Shown here piece by piece: positions 1 through 7,554 of a stretch of 64,000 nucleotides of DNA; the first letter of the stretch is position 1; the number at the start of each line of letters is the position of its first letter. Where the stretch lies: the NCBI RefSeq assembly GCF_902726645.1, contig NZ_CACVAO010000001.1, forward strand, positions 3,420,636 to 3,484,635. The letters run 5' to 3'. Source of the DNA: Halobacillus ihumii. GTDB lineage: Bacteria > Bacillota > Bacilli > Bacillales > Halobacillaceae. Both the position numbers and the translations under genes were made by a program. The notes beneath the pieces are model-generated. The model ran no database searches. It was given only the letters and a program-made list of their open reading frames with translations, and had not been told where the DNA came from.

Positions 1-882
1 GGTACTTTCATTTACCAAAATCAAAACCAGAATTCATTGCTACAATTAAATAAGAAAAATGATAGGCTGGAAAAAACTAAATCCCCAAATCAAGTAGAAA
101 AGCCTCAACCTAAGACATTAGAACCAGTAAACAATGACAGAGTCAGCTATACTTTGCAAAACAACGAGTTAAATATTACTTATGACAAAGGAAATAATTG
201 GGTAAAAGTCCCGATTGAGAAAGATTTATTATTTAATGGGGAATACAATGGGAATGAACGAGAATTGATAAATGGGAGTTACATACTGACGGAAGAACGT
301 GCAGCATTTTTATATAAGCAGGAAAAGGTGTTATTAAAATACTCTCTTGATCAAGGAACAACGTGGGAAGAAAGTGAGGTTACAGAAGCATTACCTGCCC
401 TGCGCTTTAGAAAAGTAGACTTTTTAAATGATCGATTTGGATATGTTGTTCTTTCAGGTAATCGAACGATGTCACAAGAGCTTTCTACAGTCTTTTTAAC
501 TCACGATGGTGGGGAGACTTGGAAAGAGACAGCATCTCCAGAAACAACGAGATTAATTGCGGATGGTGGTTTTGTAGATGAAAGTACAGGATTTATGTCC
601 TATGGAACGATTAATCCCCAGGAGCCAAGTCTTTATGTTACGCAAGATGAAGGAAGGACGTGGAATAAAGCAGTCATCCATATTCCTGAGAAATATGATA
701 AGGTTTTTGTCCAAGCCGAGTTTCCGGTAAAAGAATACAATCATTTATCTGTTTTACTTAATCAAGGGCCTAATGGTGATTATGCAGGTGGTAAAGTGAA
801 AGGAAAATTTATTTCAAAGGATAATGGGTTAACGTGGGATTTTTCGATGGAGGTACAGCCGAATGGAACAAAACAAGGATAA
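1..882 (+). CDS. Asp-box (BNR) repeat protein, 5' end outside window
   Basis: The reading frame is open from base 1, so the true start lies upstream and this is a 5'-partial gene; the first internal ATG/TTG codons have no obvious Shine-Dalgarno. At least four canonical Asp-box motifs (S/T-x-D-x-G-x-T-W) are visible, at about 343-366 (SLDQGTTW), 499-522 (THDGGETW), 640-663 (TQDEGRTW) and 814-837 (SKDNGLTW), plus a degenerate one at 178-201 (YDKGNNW). This regular spacing is typical of beta-propeller proteins of the sialidase/YCF48 type. The Asp-box is a structural motif and does not define an enzyme, and I see no sialidase catalytic arginine pattern. It overlaps the next gene, so the two are probably co-transcribed and may act together at the cell surface. 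Function unknown. Confidence 0.8.
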   Translation, partial: GTFIYQNQNQNSLLQLNKKNDRLEKTKSPNQVEKPQPKTLEPVNNDRVSYTLQNNELNITYDKGNNWVKVPIEKDLLFNGEYNGNERELINGSYILTEERAAFLYKQEKVLLKYSLDQGTTWEESEVTEALPALRFRKVDFLNDRFGYVVLSGNRTMSQELSTVFLTHDGGETWKETASPETTRLIADGGFVDESTGFMSYGTINPQEPSLYVTQDEGRTWNKAVIHIPEKYDKVFVQAEFPVKEYNHLSVLLNQGPNGDYAGGKVKGKFISKDNGLTWDFSMEVQPNGTKQG

Positions 883-1729
883 ACTGATTAAAATAAGTGG
901 ATGGACTCTATTTATTTTTGCGATTGGGTTTTTCTGTTTACAAGCAGGATATTTACTCGCACATGAAAGATTTCAAGTAGAGTATATTGACAACCGACTA
1001 TTTTACATCATCAATATTTTATGTGTGATTTGTTTATTTCTTGCCATATTACTATTACTTAGACTAACGAAAAGACTACTATTAATAGTAGCCAGTGTTT
1101 TGGGCCTATTTGTTATAGTTCAGGGCGTACTGCTTGTTGACAGTAACCAAGTAATTAAAAATATAACAAGCGTATCACCTGACTTCGAACATGTTTTTTC
1201 GATTAAAGAGAATGTGGAGAGTGGAGAGGCGATTTATTATAGATCGTATTATGGTATATTAGCTCGCCCCAAAGAAACTTTGCCAAATGAAATAGGCGGA
1301 GAATATAAAGTGGAATGGTTAGCAGATGATATTGCAGCCTTTACCTATAAAGCAGACGATAATACGGTTCAGCAATTCATTGGAACTTACGGCGATCGGG
1401 GTAGTGGCAGGTCTTACTATTATGTGGGGCCGGAGATTCATGGAATATGGGAAGGTAATAACATCGAAGTGATAAGCAATACGGATGGAATTTTCGTTAC
1501 TGAAAATGGTAAAACGGAGTCTTTTGGTTGGGATAACATCGTTCAGTTCGGTACGCTTGCTGTTGTCCTAAAGAAGAGTAATGAAGCTGTTTGGACCATC
1601 TCCTTAGATAAAAACTTTGAAGTTCATTCCGATGCTTCCGAACAAACTGTAGGAAACATTAGTTTATATAAAGCAACAATGGAAATGAATCAGTCAACAA
1701 CTCTGTATTATAAAACTTCTAAAAGATAG
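863..1729 (+). CDS. Membrane protein of unknown function
   Basis: This 288-residue protein has three predicted transmembrane segments in its first third (about residues 14-32, 49-66 and 71-91), followed by a soluble domain of roughly 190 residues rich in Tyr, Gly and acidic residues. I do not recognise the family. The ATG start at 863 lies inside the end of the preceding Asp-box gene (20-nt overlap) and has a good ribosome binding site, GGAGGT, about 8 nt upstream. A hairpin terminator follows the stop. The overlap suggests translational coupling with the Asp-box protein, and both could form one envelope-associated unit; that is inference only. Confidence 0.75.
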   Translation: MEQNKDKLIKISGWTLFIFAIGFFCLQAGYLLAHERFQVEYIDNRLFYIINILCVICLFLAILLLLRLTKRLLLIVASVLGLFVIVQGVLLVDSNQVIKNITSVSPDFEHVFSIKENVESGEAIYYRSYYGILARPKETLPNEIGGEYKVEWLADDIAAFTYKADDNTVQQFIGTYGDRGSGRSYYYVGPEIHGIWEGNNIEVISNTDGIFVTENGKTESFGWDNIVQFGTLAVVLKKSNEAVWTISLDKNFEVHSDASEQTVGNISLYKATMEMNQSTTLYYKTSKR

Positions 1730-1766
1730 GACAAGCTATTTCTCTAACAAGGCTTGTCCATTTTTG
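1729..1766 (+). terminator. Rho-independent terminator after the membrane protein gene
   Basis: Inverted repeat GGACAAGC (1729-1736) and GCTTGTCC (1752-1759), followed by a T-rich stretch. It overlaps the stop codon region of the preceding gene. The loop of about 15 nt is long. Confidence 0.65.
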
Positions 1767-1897
1767 TTACAGTATCTATTTTGTAAATCAAATATCATAA
1801 TGGAGAAGTATGAAAAGCTGAAGAAGCCATGAATTATTACCATGGAACGATATTATGGGGGGCTCGCGGGACATGGATTATGTCTGTGTTACCTGAA

Positions 1898-1953
1898 AGA
1901 GTCTGGGACATATCTAAACCTCTTAAGTGAAAAACACTTTTGTCCCAGACTCT
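1898..1953. repeat. Short ends-only copy of the GCTGGGACA repeat family
   Basis: Thirteen-base perfect inverted repeat AGAGTCTGGGACA (1898-1910) and TGTCCCAGACTCT (1941-1953). The 3' part (AAAACACTTTTGTCCCAG) matches the right end of the full element at 40744-40985, so this looks like an internally deleted copy. It could also serve as a terminator between the converging genes. The rest of 1767-1962 shows no gene. Confidence 0.7.
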
Positions 1954-1962
1954 TCCACTCCA

Positions 1963-2271
1963 TTATTCAACAGGGCCATGGGTGATGTTGGTTAACGGTT
2001 CATTTACTTCGAAAATTTTCCCGCGGGCGTCTGTAATCCCAAAGCTTGATAAGCGTTCCGTGTGCATGGTCAAATAGTTTTCGGCAGCTTGTTTTGTTTC
2101 AAATAAATAGATTCCGCCGGCTTCTTGCTCTGCCTTATTTTCAGTCCAAATTTTCCATATGAAACCCGGTTCGTCATTGATACTGTTCGCTAAGTCAGTG
2201 AATGCCTTTGACATTTCCTCGCCAAACGGCCCATCCATTTTAAAGTCGATTTGTAGTACATAACTCATCAC
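1963..2271 (-). CDS. YdhR-like putative monooxygenase (dimeric alpha/beta barrel)
   Basis: This 102-residue protein matches the small YdhR-type putative monooxygenase family: an N-terminal strand (YVLQIDFKMDG), a helix, a Trp-containing strand (FIWKIWTENK) and the typical GGIYLFET segment near residue 52. Such proteins are dimeric ferredoxin-like alpha/beta barrels; their substrates are mostly unknown. The start is one of two adjacent ATG codons, with an upstream GAAGAAGG-like site. It lies about 30 nt downstream of the DsbA-like gene on the same strand, so the pair is probably one operon facing a divergent TetR regulator. A role in a redox or electrophile response is possible from this context but not shown. 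Confidence 0.75.
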   Translation of the reverse strand: MMSYVLQIDFKMDGPFGEEMSKAFTDLANSINDEPGFIWKIWTENKAEQEAGGIYLFETKQAAENYLTMHTERLSSFGITDARGKIFEVNEPLTNITHGPVE

Positions 2272-2301
2272 TGCACCTTCTTCCTGATAAAATCATCTTA
2301 T

Positions 2302-3228
2302 TTATTGTTTCACATAATATTTCTCGTCAAGGACTTCCCGCGCTTCGTAGCTTCCTGGTGTTAGTTCTTTTTCAACAAATGCTTGAAGGTCAGAGGGTTC
2401 CACATCATACATCACTTCGATTTCTTTTGCGAAAAGAAGACCTTCTTTATTAAGCAGGTATGATAAGGAAGCTGGTTGACTTGGCTTTGGATCTTCTCCA
2501 TTTAAGATTTGGGATAGTCCGGAAACGTAGAAATCCAACGGACGATTCCCAACCATTTTTACACCTTTCTGTTCTTCATTGACGATGATAAGGGTTGGAA
2601 AACCTCTGACACCCAATTTTGCTGCAAGCGCAAAGTCTTCTTCTAATAATTGCTGTCCCATTTGTTCTTCTGCCTCTTTTACAATTGCCTCTCCATCGAG
2701 ACCAAGATTATTAACAAGTTCAATCATAACGGACTTCTCGGCAATATTTTGATTGAATGCAAACAGCGCTTCTCTTGCCCGGCGTAAATATTCATAGGCC
2801 CTTTCATCATCGTGATATTTTTGAATGACTTTATAGACGCGTGATGGAGGGAAGGATGATTGCACTGGATTGTCAATCATGAGTGATCCATCAATGGGCA
2901 TGCGCGAATGTTCGCCAATCTCTCTCCAATGTTCTGCAACATCTGCAGGTACTGATATTCCGTTTGCAGGGTCGATTGGTCCGTCATGCCATTTTTCCAA
3001 CAAACCGCCCATGACGGTATGGAAGTTGAAGTAATGACCATACTGCTCTTTAAAGCGGTGCAGGATAGGTTCAAGTGCCCAGCAATGAGAGCAGATAGGG
3101 TCTGTCACATAATAGAGATCAATGGTTTTCTTTGGTTGGTTCAAATCAATAGCCTCCATTGCTTCTTCTTCAGCCGGACCACACACACCAGTCTCTAAAT
3201 CACAAATCATACTATTGTTTTTCGTCAT
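2302..3228 (-). CDS. DsbA-family thiol protein, SpxH (YjbH)-like
   Basis: The start is set at 3228 (residues MTKNNSM) because a GAGGA ribosome binding site lies 6-7 nt upstream; a longer frame to 3324 lacks one and would run into the divergent promoter. The 308-residue protein has a DsbA-type thioredoxin fold with a redox motif C-S-H-C at residues 46-49 (TDPICSHCWALEP) and a likely cis-proline in GVRGFPTL. Two further cysteines, C9 and C16, lie in an N-terminal tail (CDLETGVC). The family includes FrnE-type oxidoreductases and the ClpXP adaptor SpxH, which delivers Spx for degradation. Overall layout resembles SpxH, but assignment as an adaptor is unproven. It is divergent from a TetR gene that probably controls it. 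Confidence 0.75.
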   Translation of the reverse strand: MTKNNSMICDLETGVCGPAEEEAMEAIDLNQPKKTIDLYYVTDPICSHCWALEPILHRFKEQYGHYFNFHTVMGGLLEKWHDGPIDPANGISVPADVAEHWREIGEHSRMPIDGSLMIDNPVQSSFPPSRVYKVIQKYHDDERAYEYLRRAREALFAFNQNIAEKSVMIELVNNLGLDGEAIVKEAEEQMGQQLLEEDFALAAKLGVRGFPTLIIVNEEQKGVKMVGNRPLDFYVSGLSQILNGEDPKPSQPASLSYLLNKEGLLFAKEIEVMYDVEPSDLQAFVEKELTPGSYEAREVLDEKYYVKQ

Positions 3229-3343
3229 TTGATGTTCCTCACTTTCCTGGCTTAAGCGAAACCTGTTAGTAAGCCTTCTGTTTGCTTCGTAATTATAGTT
3301 TAGTACATAATGAAAAGCATCCATACCAATAGTTCAGTGAATA

Positions 3344-3359
3344 TGTTGTCTATACAACA
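3344..3359. promoter_or_regulatory. Candidate TetR-family operator
   Basis: Palindrome TGTTGT-N4-ACAACA lies between the divergent DsbA-like gene and the TetR gene, 41 nt before the TetR start. Position and symmetry suit autoregulation by the TetR protein. No experimental basis. Confidence 0.45.
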
Positions 3360-3399
3360 CATTGAAGAAATTGTTGAAAAAGCAGGAGGGATTTCCAAT

Positions 3400-3954
3400 A
3401 TGAGCGGTTCAAAAACAGATCCCCGAATTTTAAGGACACGTAAATTAATCATGGATGCTTTTATAGGCTTATCGAGTAAAAAGGAGTTCAAAGATATAAC
3501 GGTTAAGGATATTACAACGGAAGCTATGATTAATCGTGCTACGTTTTATTATCATTTTGAAGATATTTATGACTTGCTGGAAAAGGTATTATCAGAAGAA
3601 TTGTTAATTAATTTGGATGGTGATATCTATGAGAAAAGCGAATTGAACGAAGAAGTGTTTGTTAGTATTTTTAAAGCCATTACTAATTTTCAAAAGTCTT
3701 TATCGTATCGCTGTCATCGAGGTTACGAAGACACGATAGCTCGTATCATTAGAGATCAGCTGGAAATCATCTTTTATAAAATGTTGCTAAAACAACACGT
3801 AACGGATGATGATCATGCCCTCAAAGTTACGGCAGTCATGTTAAGTTGGGGGATCTATGGAGCTTCAGTAGAATGGAGGAGAAGCAGCTATACCATTTCC
3901 CCGGAGGAATTCATCAAAACTGCCGTCCCTTATTTGAAGAATGGGATTGGGTGA
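3400..3954 (+). CDS. TetR/AcrR-family transcriptional regulator
   Basis: The start at 3400 (MSGSKTDPRI) is preferred over an earlier ATG at 3310 because GGAGGG lies 9 nt upstream. The 184-residue protein has an N-terminal helix-turn-helix: RTRKLIMDAF, then ITVKDITTEAMINRATFYYHF, the classic TetR recognition helix ending in FYYHF. The C-terminal domain resembles the TetR_C segment found in Bacillus YhgD-type regulators (WGIYGASVEWRR). It is divergent from the DsbA-like and YdhR-like genes, with a 16-bp palindrome between them, so it likely represses that pair and itself. The ligand cannot be told from sequence. Confidence 0.85.
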   Translation: MSGSKTDPRILRTRKLIMDAFIGLSSKKEFKDITVKDITTEAMINRATFYYHFEDIYDLLEKVLSEELLINLDGDIYEKSELNEEVFVSIFKAITNFQKSLSYRCHRGYEDTIARIIRDQLEIIFYKMLLKQHVTDDDHALKVTAVMLSWGIYGASVEWRRSSYTISPEEFIKTAVPYLKNGIG

Positions 3955-4116
3955 GTCATAGTTGTTGAAAAAGGCGATGCTGTTGTCGAAAAAAGCAGGA
4001 TAAGGAAATGGAGGTCTCAATCTTGTTAAGGTGGAGGCTTTTGTTATTGTTCGGTCTTTTTTCGCAATTTGTGTGATAAAATTTATGTAATAAAAGGTGG
4101 GGGAGTGTGAGGGATA

Positions 4117-4224
4117 ATGACAATCCTATTATTCCTTTTAGCCGGTTTAGCTGAAATTGGCGGCGGTTACCTAATTTGGCTTTGGTTAAGAGAAGGAAAA
4201 CCATTAAGAGCTGAGGAACACTGA
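4117..4224 (+). pseudogene. Truncated YnfA (UPF0060) membrane protein remnant
   Basis: An ATG at 4117 with an upstream GGGGGAG site opens a 35-residue frame beginning [20 protein letters not shown] and continuing with WLWLREGK. This is the conserved N-terminus of YnfA/UPF0060 proteins, small multidrug-resistance-like membrane proteins of about 108 residues with four helices. The frame ends at a TGA after 35 codons; the next 30 nt lead straight into the RDD gene, so about two thirds of the gene is missing. This is therefore a 5' fragment left by deletion, with promoter and ribosome binding site apparently intact. Confidence 0.7.
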
Positions 4225-4258
4225 AGTTTGTCAAAACAAATTAGGAGGTTTTGCTCGT

Positions 4259-4771
4259 ATGCCTTACGCTCCATTCAAACTTCGTATATACGCCTTTTTG
4301 TTAGATTATATCCTCATTGCAGCATATGGTATTCTCGTTCTAGGCAGCCTTTCCTTCCTATTCGGATCGTATTTTCCTTCTTTATTTTCGAATTCCCCAG
4401 TTACAGCTCAATTGACAGGCTTCTTAGTCATGACGCTCCCCGTCTCCCTTTACTTTATTCTGAGCGAATATTCTAAATGGAAAGGGACATGGGGAAAAAG
4501 AAAAATGGGCGTCCGTGTTGTGGATGCTAGTGGTCGGCGTATTGACATGAGTCGTTCTATTATTCGAACAGCTGTCAAATTTCTGCCCTGGGAGGTCGCC
4601 CATTTTTGTATATGGCGATTAATGCTTCCTGCAGACTTTTCCGAAAGGACGCTTCTGATTATGTTGAGTGCTGTAAATGTCTCCATCCTTATTTACTTTC
4701 TTACACCTTTTACAAATAAAAAAAGGAAAAATGTTTATGATTGGGTCTCAGGGACAGCAGTCGTTAAGTAG
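4259..4771 (+). CDS. RDD-family membrane protein
   Basis: This 170-residue integral membrane protein starts with the RDD signature region (FKLRIYAFLLDYILI; the Arg and Asp residues of the family are R9 and D16), followed by predicted membrane helices at about 12-38, 48-70 and 130-150, and the family-typical segment TWGKRKMGVRVVD near residues 77-89. The RDD family is broad; some halophile members have been reported as Na+/H+ antiporters, but most have no known role. AGGAGG lies about 12 nt before the ATG. It follows the ynfA remnant closely and may be using its promoter. Confidence 0.8.
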   Translation: MPYAPFKLRIYAFLLDYILIAAYGILVLGSLSFLFGSYFPSLFSNSPVTAQLTGFLVMTLPVSLYFILSEYSKWKGTWGKRKMGVRVVDASGRRIDMSRSIIRTAVKFLPWEVAHFCIWRLMLPADFSERTLLIMLSAVNVSILIYFLTPFTNKKRKNVYDWVSGTAVVK

Positions 4772-4837
4772 CAACTCCTCGCTATTTCGTTCGTTTTCTT
4801 TCGTACTATGAGTCAAGATGTTGAAGGAGGAAATGAA

Positions 4838-5560
4838 ATGAACAACCCTACAAAAGAAACTTATAACAAACTAGCTCATACTTATCAAAACGATATTGAT
4901 GAAGCAAGTCCATATAACGCTTTGTATGAACGCCCCGCTGTGATGGCGGCTTTGCCCTCATCATTACAAGGAAAGAAAGTGCTTGATGCAGGATGCTCGG
5001 CTGGATGGTATTCTTCTCAATTCATGCAGCGTGGAGCGGAGGTTACCGGAATTGACGTGAGTTCTGAAATGGTGAAGGCTGCGAGTGAACGTGCAGGTGG
5101 AAAGGCGACATTTTTCTGCCACGATCTTCAAGAGCCCCTGCCATTTGAGGATGATTCCTTTGATGTAATTGTAAGCTCGCTTACACTTCATTATTTACAA
5201 GATTGGACTTCCACTTTTCAAGAATTCAATCGTGTGCTAAAGGTAGGCGGATCGTTTATATTTTCGGTTCATCACCCATTCATGGACTACACCAGACACG
5301 ATTGTGAGGATTACTTTAAAACCCAATACTTATCCGAAACCTGGAACAAACCTACTATTACAATTGACGTTAGCTTTTATAGGAGACCTATGCAAAGCAT
5401 CGTGAACGAAACCACTTCCTGTTTCCATCTTGATCAACTGATTGAGCCTCAACCGCAAGAAAAGATGAAGCACGTGAAAGCAGAAGCTTATCGCTACCTT
5501 ATGACCAGCCCGCATTTCCTCATCGTAAAAGCTGTGTCAAAAAAATCTATGGAAGCATAA
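4838..5560 (+). CDS. Class I SAM-dependent methyltransferase
   Basis: The start at 4838 ([10 protein letters not shown]) has GGAGG 8 nt upstream and is preferred to 4808. The 240-residue protein has the SAM-binding motif [16 protein letters not shown] near residues 45-59, an acidic residue ending strand 2 ([11 protein letters not shown]), motif post-[20 protein letters not shown] and the RVLKVGG turn, which together define a Methyltransf_11/25-type enzyme. Substrate unknown; such stand-alone methyltransferases act on small molecules or on quinone-type intermediates, but no menaquinone gene lies nearby. A strong hairpin follows. Confidence 0.82.
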   Translation: MNNPTKETYNKLAHTYQNDIDEASPYNALYERPAVMAALPSSLQGKKVLDAGCSAGWYSSQFMQRGAEVTGIDVSSEMVKAASERAGGKATFFCHDLQEPLPFEDDSFDVIVSSLTLHYLQDWTSTFQEFNRVLKVGGSFIFSVHHPFMDYTRHDCEDYFKTQYLSETWNKPTITIDVSFYRRPMQSIVNETTSCFHLDQLIEPQPQEKMKHVKAEAYRYLMTSPHFLIVKAVSKKSMEA

Positions 5561-5563
5561 AAA

Positions 5564-5596
5564 AATTCCTGGCCACTGTGCACGTGGTCAGGAATT
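5564..5596. terminator. Terminator after the methyltransferase gene
   Basis: Near-perfect 13-bp inverted repeat: AATTCCTGGCCAC (5564-5576) and GTGGTCAGGAATT (5584-5596). It lies between two converging genes and is likely to act on both strands; an A-run on the left gives a T-run for the minus strand. Confidence 0.75.
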
Positions 5597-5629
5597 ACAC
5601 TAACTCTTCATGATGAAACGTTAGATGGA

Positions 5630-5749
5630 TTATTGTTTTCTATTAAAGAAATCAGTGAAAGCATGGAAAATCTCTGTACCTTGGTAAGTAAACAAAGAAA
5701 TAGCTGTTAATGAAAACGCTGCAATCATAATCAGTCTAAACCATATCAT
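5630..5749 (-). CDS. 39-residue single-span membrane peptide
   Basis: A short frame starting at ATG 5749 (MIWFRLIMIAAFSLTAISLF) and ending at TAA 5630 encodes 39 residues with one hydrophobic segment (about residues 3-21) and a polar C-terminus ending NRKQ. The ribosome binding site AAAGGAGGAT lies 7-8 nt upstream and is close to consensus, which is the main support that it is translated. It precedes the methyltransferase terminator and lies just upstream-adjacent to another minus-strand membrane gene. I do not recognise a family. Confidence 0.55.
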   Translation of the reverse strand: MIWFRLIMIAAFSLTAISLFTYQGTEIFHAFTDFFNRKQ

Positions 5750-5787
5750 AGTTCATATCCTCCTTTGAAATATATAATGTCTATACT

Positions 5788-6087
5788 TCAAAGGGAATGG
5801 ATCAGGAAGTTTGATTGATAAAAGACTGGGTTAAGAAAAAGTAGTCTTCTAATCAATGGTACTAGCGTAATTAGAAAATTCGTTAGTAGAATGATTACAA
5901 GAATAAATGGCATGATCACACTAATCGAATAATCATTCCCAGTATTATCAACTGATGGGAATGTGCTATCCAATGTAATGCTCTCCTGAACATCACCTGG
6001 AACAAACTGCTGCGTGGTGTCCTGCATGCATAAGAAGGAATAGCTGAGTATGAATAAAAGAAGTGAGAAAGTAAGATATCTTTTCAT
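5788..6087 (-). CDS. Small membrane/secreted protein of unknown function
   Basis: ATG 6087 is chosen over GTG 6093 because GAGGGGAG lies about 8 nt upstream of it. The 99-residue product starts MKRYLTFSLLLFILSYSFLC, which reads as a signal peptide or signal anchor with a cysteine at residue 20; there is no clear lipobox. A polar, acidic middle follows (residues 21-54), then a second long hydrophobic segment (about 55-80) and a basic patch IRR. No family recognised. It is probably in the same transcript as the 39-residue peptide downstream. Confidence 0.55.
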   Translation of the reverse strand: MKRYLTFSLLLFILSYSFLCMQDTTQQFVPGDVQESITLDSTFPSVDNTGNDYSISVIMPFILVIILLTNFLITLVPLIRRLLFLNPVFYQSNFLIHSL

Positions 6088-6250
6088 ACACACACTCCCC
6101 TCTATAGGTAATATTCCAATTATACATCAGTCGGGTCACGATTAAAAGATGTAAATTTATAACGTCAATGGCTGGCAGAATATAAGGCTCTCTTAGAAAA
6201 GGTTCAAAATGGGTTCTTTTAGGTTCTGGGTTTTTTGAATAATTGTATTA

Positions 6251-6366
6251 ATAAACGGCAAGTGGAAAGTTCATTTCGAGATGATTACGAAAAAACATAT
6301 GGCAAGGGGATTCCTGTGGGGGATGTGCCAACACTGAACGAGGACAGGCAAAAACTAAACATCTAA
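6251..6366 (+). pseudogene. Possible 3' fragment of a lost gene
   Basis: In one frame the bases read as a plausible protein C-terminus (RQVESSFRDDYEKTYGKG then IPVGDVPTLNEDRQKL and a TAA), with protein-like composition. The frame is closed by several stops immediately upstream and no start or ribosome binding site is present. I cannot name the parent gene. The rest of 6100-6700 holds a repeat copy and no gene. Confidence 0.25.
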
Positions 6367-6368
6367 GG

Positions 6369-6583
6369 AAAAAGACGAACGATGTGCTGTTTTAGCGGAG
6401 AAAATATACGTAGACTCCTGTGGGAGTAAAGGCCTAGGTGAGACCTCGCAGTGCGTCAGCACAAGAAGGCTCAACAGCCGCCCGCGGAAAGCGAAGTATA
6501 TTTTCGTAGTGGTATATAGGTGCCAATTATAGTTTTTACTTAGTCCGGATTTTCATTTGTTAGAACTATTTTTTCCCAACCTC
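6369..6583. repeat. Repeat-family copy with intact GC-rich core, decayed outer ends
   Basis: Shares most of its length with the full copy at 40744-40985. The core is bounded by the inverted ends GAAAATATAC (6400-6409) and GTATATTTTC (6496-6505) and is 106 bp, the same length as in the full copy. Inside are CCTGTGGGAG and GCCGCCCGCGGAAAGCG. The left GCTGGGACA end is missing and the right end is degenerate (TTTTTTCCCAACCTC). Confidence 0.8.
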
Positions 6584-6716
6584 ACGGAAAGCGACTCTAT
6601 CCCTGCCTCCCCTTAGACATTCGGAATCGAGACGTTTTGAATTCATTGGGCAAAAAGACCTAAAATATGAAATTGATTTAGGCATTAACAGTCAGATTTA
6701 AAAGGAGTGAGTCATA

Positions 6717-7118
6717 ATGGGTTATAGCAATGGAGAAAACCGAGATCTAATTATAAGATGTGCGGAAGACTGTGGAAACTCGCCTAAAAAGCAGCAACTA
6801 AAGAAATTACATATCGCTGTTGCTGACAATAATACAAGTTTTATTATGGATAGTGTGGCGGAGCAAGTGACTTGGAATATCGTCGGTCATAAACCGGTCA
6901 AGGGTAAGGATAGAGTGAAAGAAGCTCTGAAGCAAGAGATCACTGACAACGTGACAGAGATCGAACTCAAGAACATCATCACTCACGGAAAAACTGGTGC
7001 TGTTGACGGCACTTTATTATTTGGGGATGGAAAAGTCCTGTCATTCTGTAATATATTCAATTTCACTGGTGCAGGGAAAAACTCAAAAATTATCGAAATA
7101 GCTTCATATGTTATATAA
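6717..7118 (+). CDS. NTF2-like (SnoaL-type fold) protein
   Basis: A 133-residue protein with the pattern of the nuclear transport factor 2-like superfamily: an N-terminal helix, the segment ADNNTSFIMDSVAEQVTWNI containing the conserved Trp strand, then GHKPVKGKDRVKEAL, and paired strands near the C-terminus. These cone-shaped folds serve as enzymes or binding proteins and the role of this one is unknown. GGAG lies about 9 nt before the ATG. Downstream, after 80 nt, a T-box leader begins, so it is not part of the MFS transcript. Confidence 0.7.
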   Translation: MGYSNGENRDLIIRCAEDCGNSPKKQQLKKLHIAVADNNTSFIMDSVAEQVTWNIVGHKPVKGKDRVKEALKQEITDNVTEIELKNIITHGKTGAVDGTLLFGDGKVLSFCNIFNFTGAGKNSKIIEIASYVI

Positions 7119-7204
7119 CCATCCTTTATCCATTATAAATTTTTTTTGGATATAGGATTTACATTTTTTGTTTGTTCATGGATACTATATAGAAATATAT
7201 ACGC

Positions 7205-7487
7205 GCGATGAAGAGAAGAGTAGGTAAAAAGAATTCTTTAATAGAGAGCTCCAGCTGGTGAAAAGGAGTAAGAATTTGTTTGCTGAACCAAGTCTCTGAG
7301 CTTCACATTGGAACCTGAGAGGGGGATAGTGTGACGGGCGCTCCCGTTACTGAGCCAGGGTATAAGCAGACAGCATTGTTTGCCGTACCTGATAAGTTTG
7401 GCATGGCGACATGTTAAAAAACTAGGGTGGCACCACGATATCAATCTCGTCCCTGAGACTACAGTCTTGGGGGTGAGATTTTTTATG
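7205..7487 (+). promoter_or_regulatory. T-box leader RNA with terminator, upstream of an MFS transporter
   Basis: The conserved T-box sequence AGGGTGGCACCACG is at 7424-7437. Upstream are Stem I hallmarks: AGTA at 7219-7222, AGAGAGCTCC...CTGGTG at about 7242-7260 and GAACCA at 7285-7290. A terminator hairpin follows: AATCTC (7443-7448) and GAGATT (7475-7480) with a run of six T. The T-box bulge UGGC should pair with a tRNA whose discriminator base is G. Combined with AAC at 7286-7288 in the expected specifier position, this points to tRNA-Asn; a serine codon (AGT 7291-7293) cannot be excluded. The next gene is a transporter, not an aminoacyl-tRNA synthetase. Confidence 0.9.
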
Positions 7488-7554
7488 TTTTTAGCCAAGT
7501 AGTTTTAATATGTGTTTTTAATCATTATGTCACAACTTATTGGGGAGGGTCGCC

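Noticed and set aside
2302..3324. Longer start for the DsbA-like gene at 3324
   Set aside because: No ribosome binding site, and it would cover the divergent promoter region; 3228 has a good site.
6170..6240. GGTTCAAAATGGGTTC-type words as another 21-bp array
   Set aside because: Spacing is irregular and the GTTR-N6-AAT skeleton is not kept.
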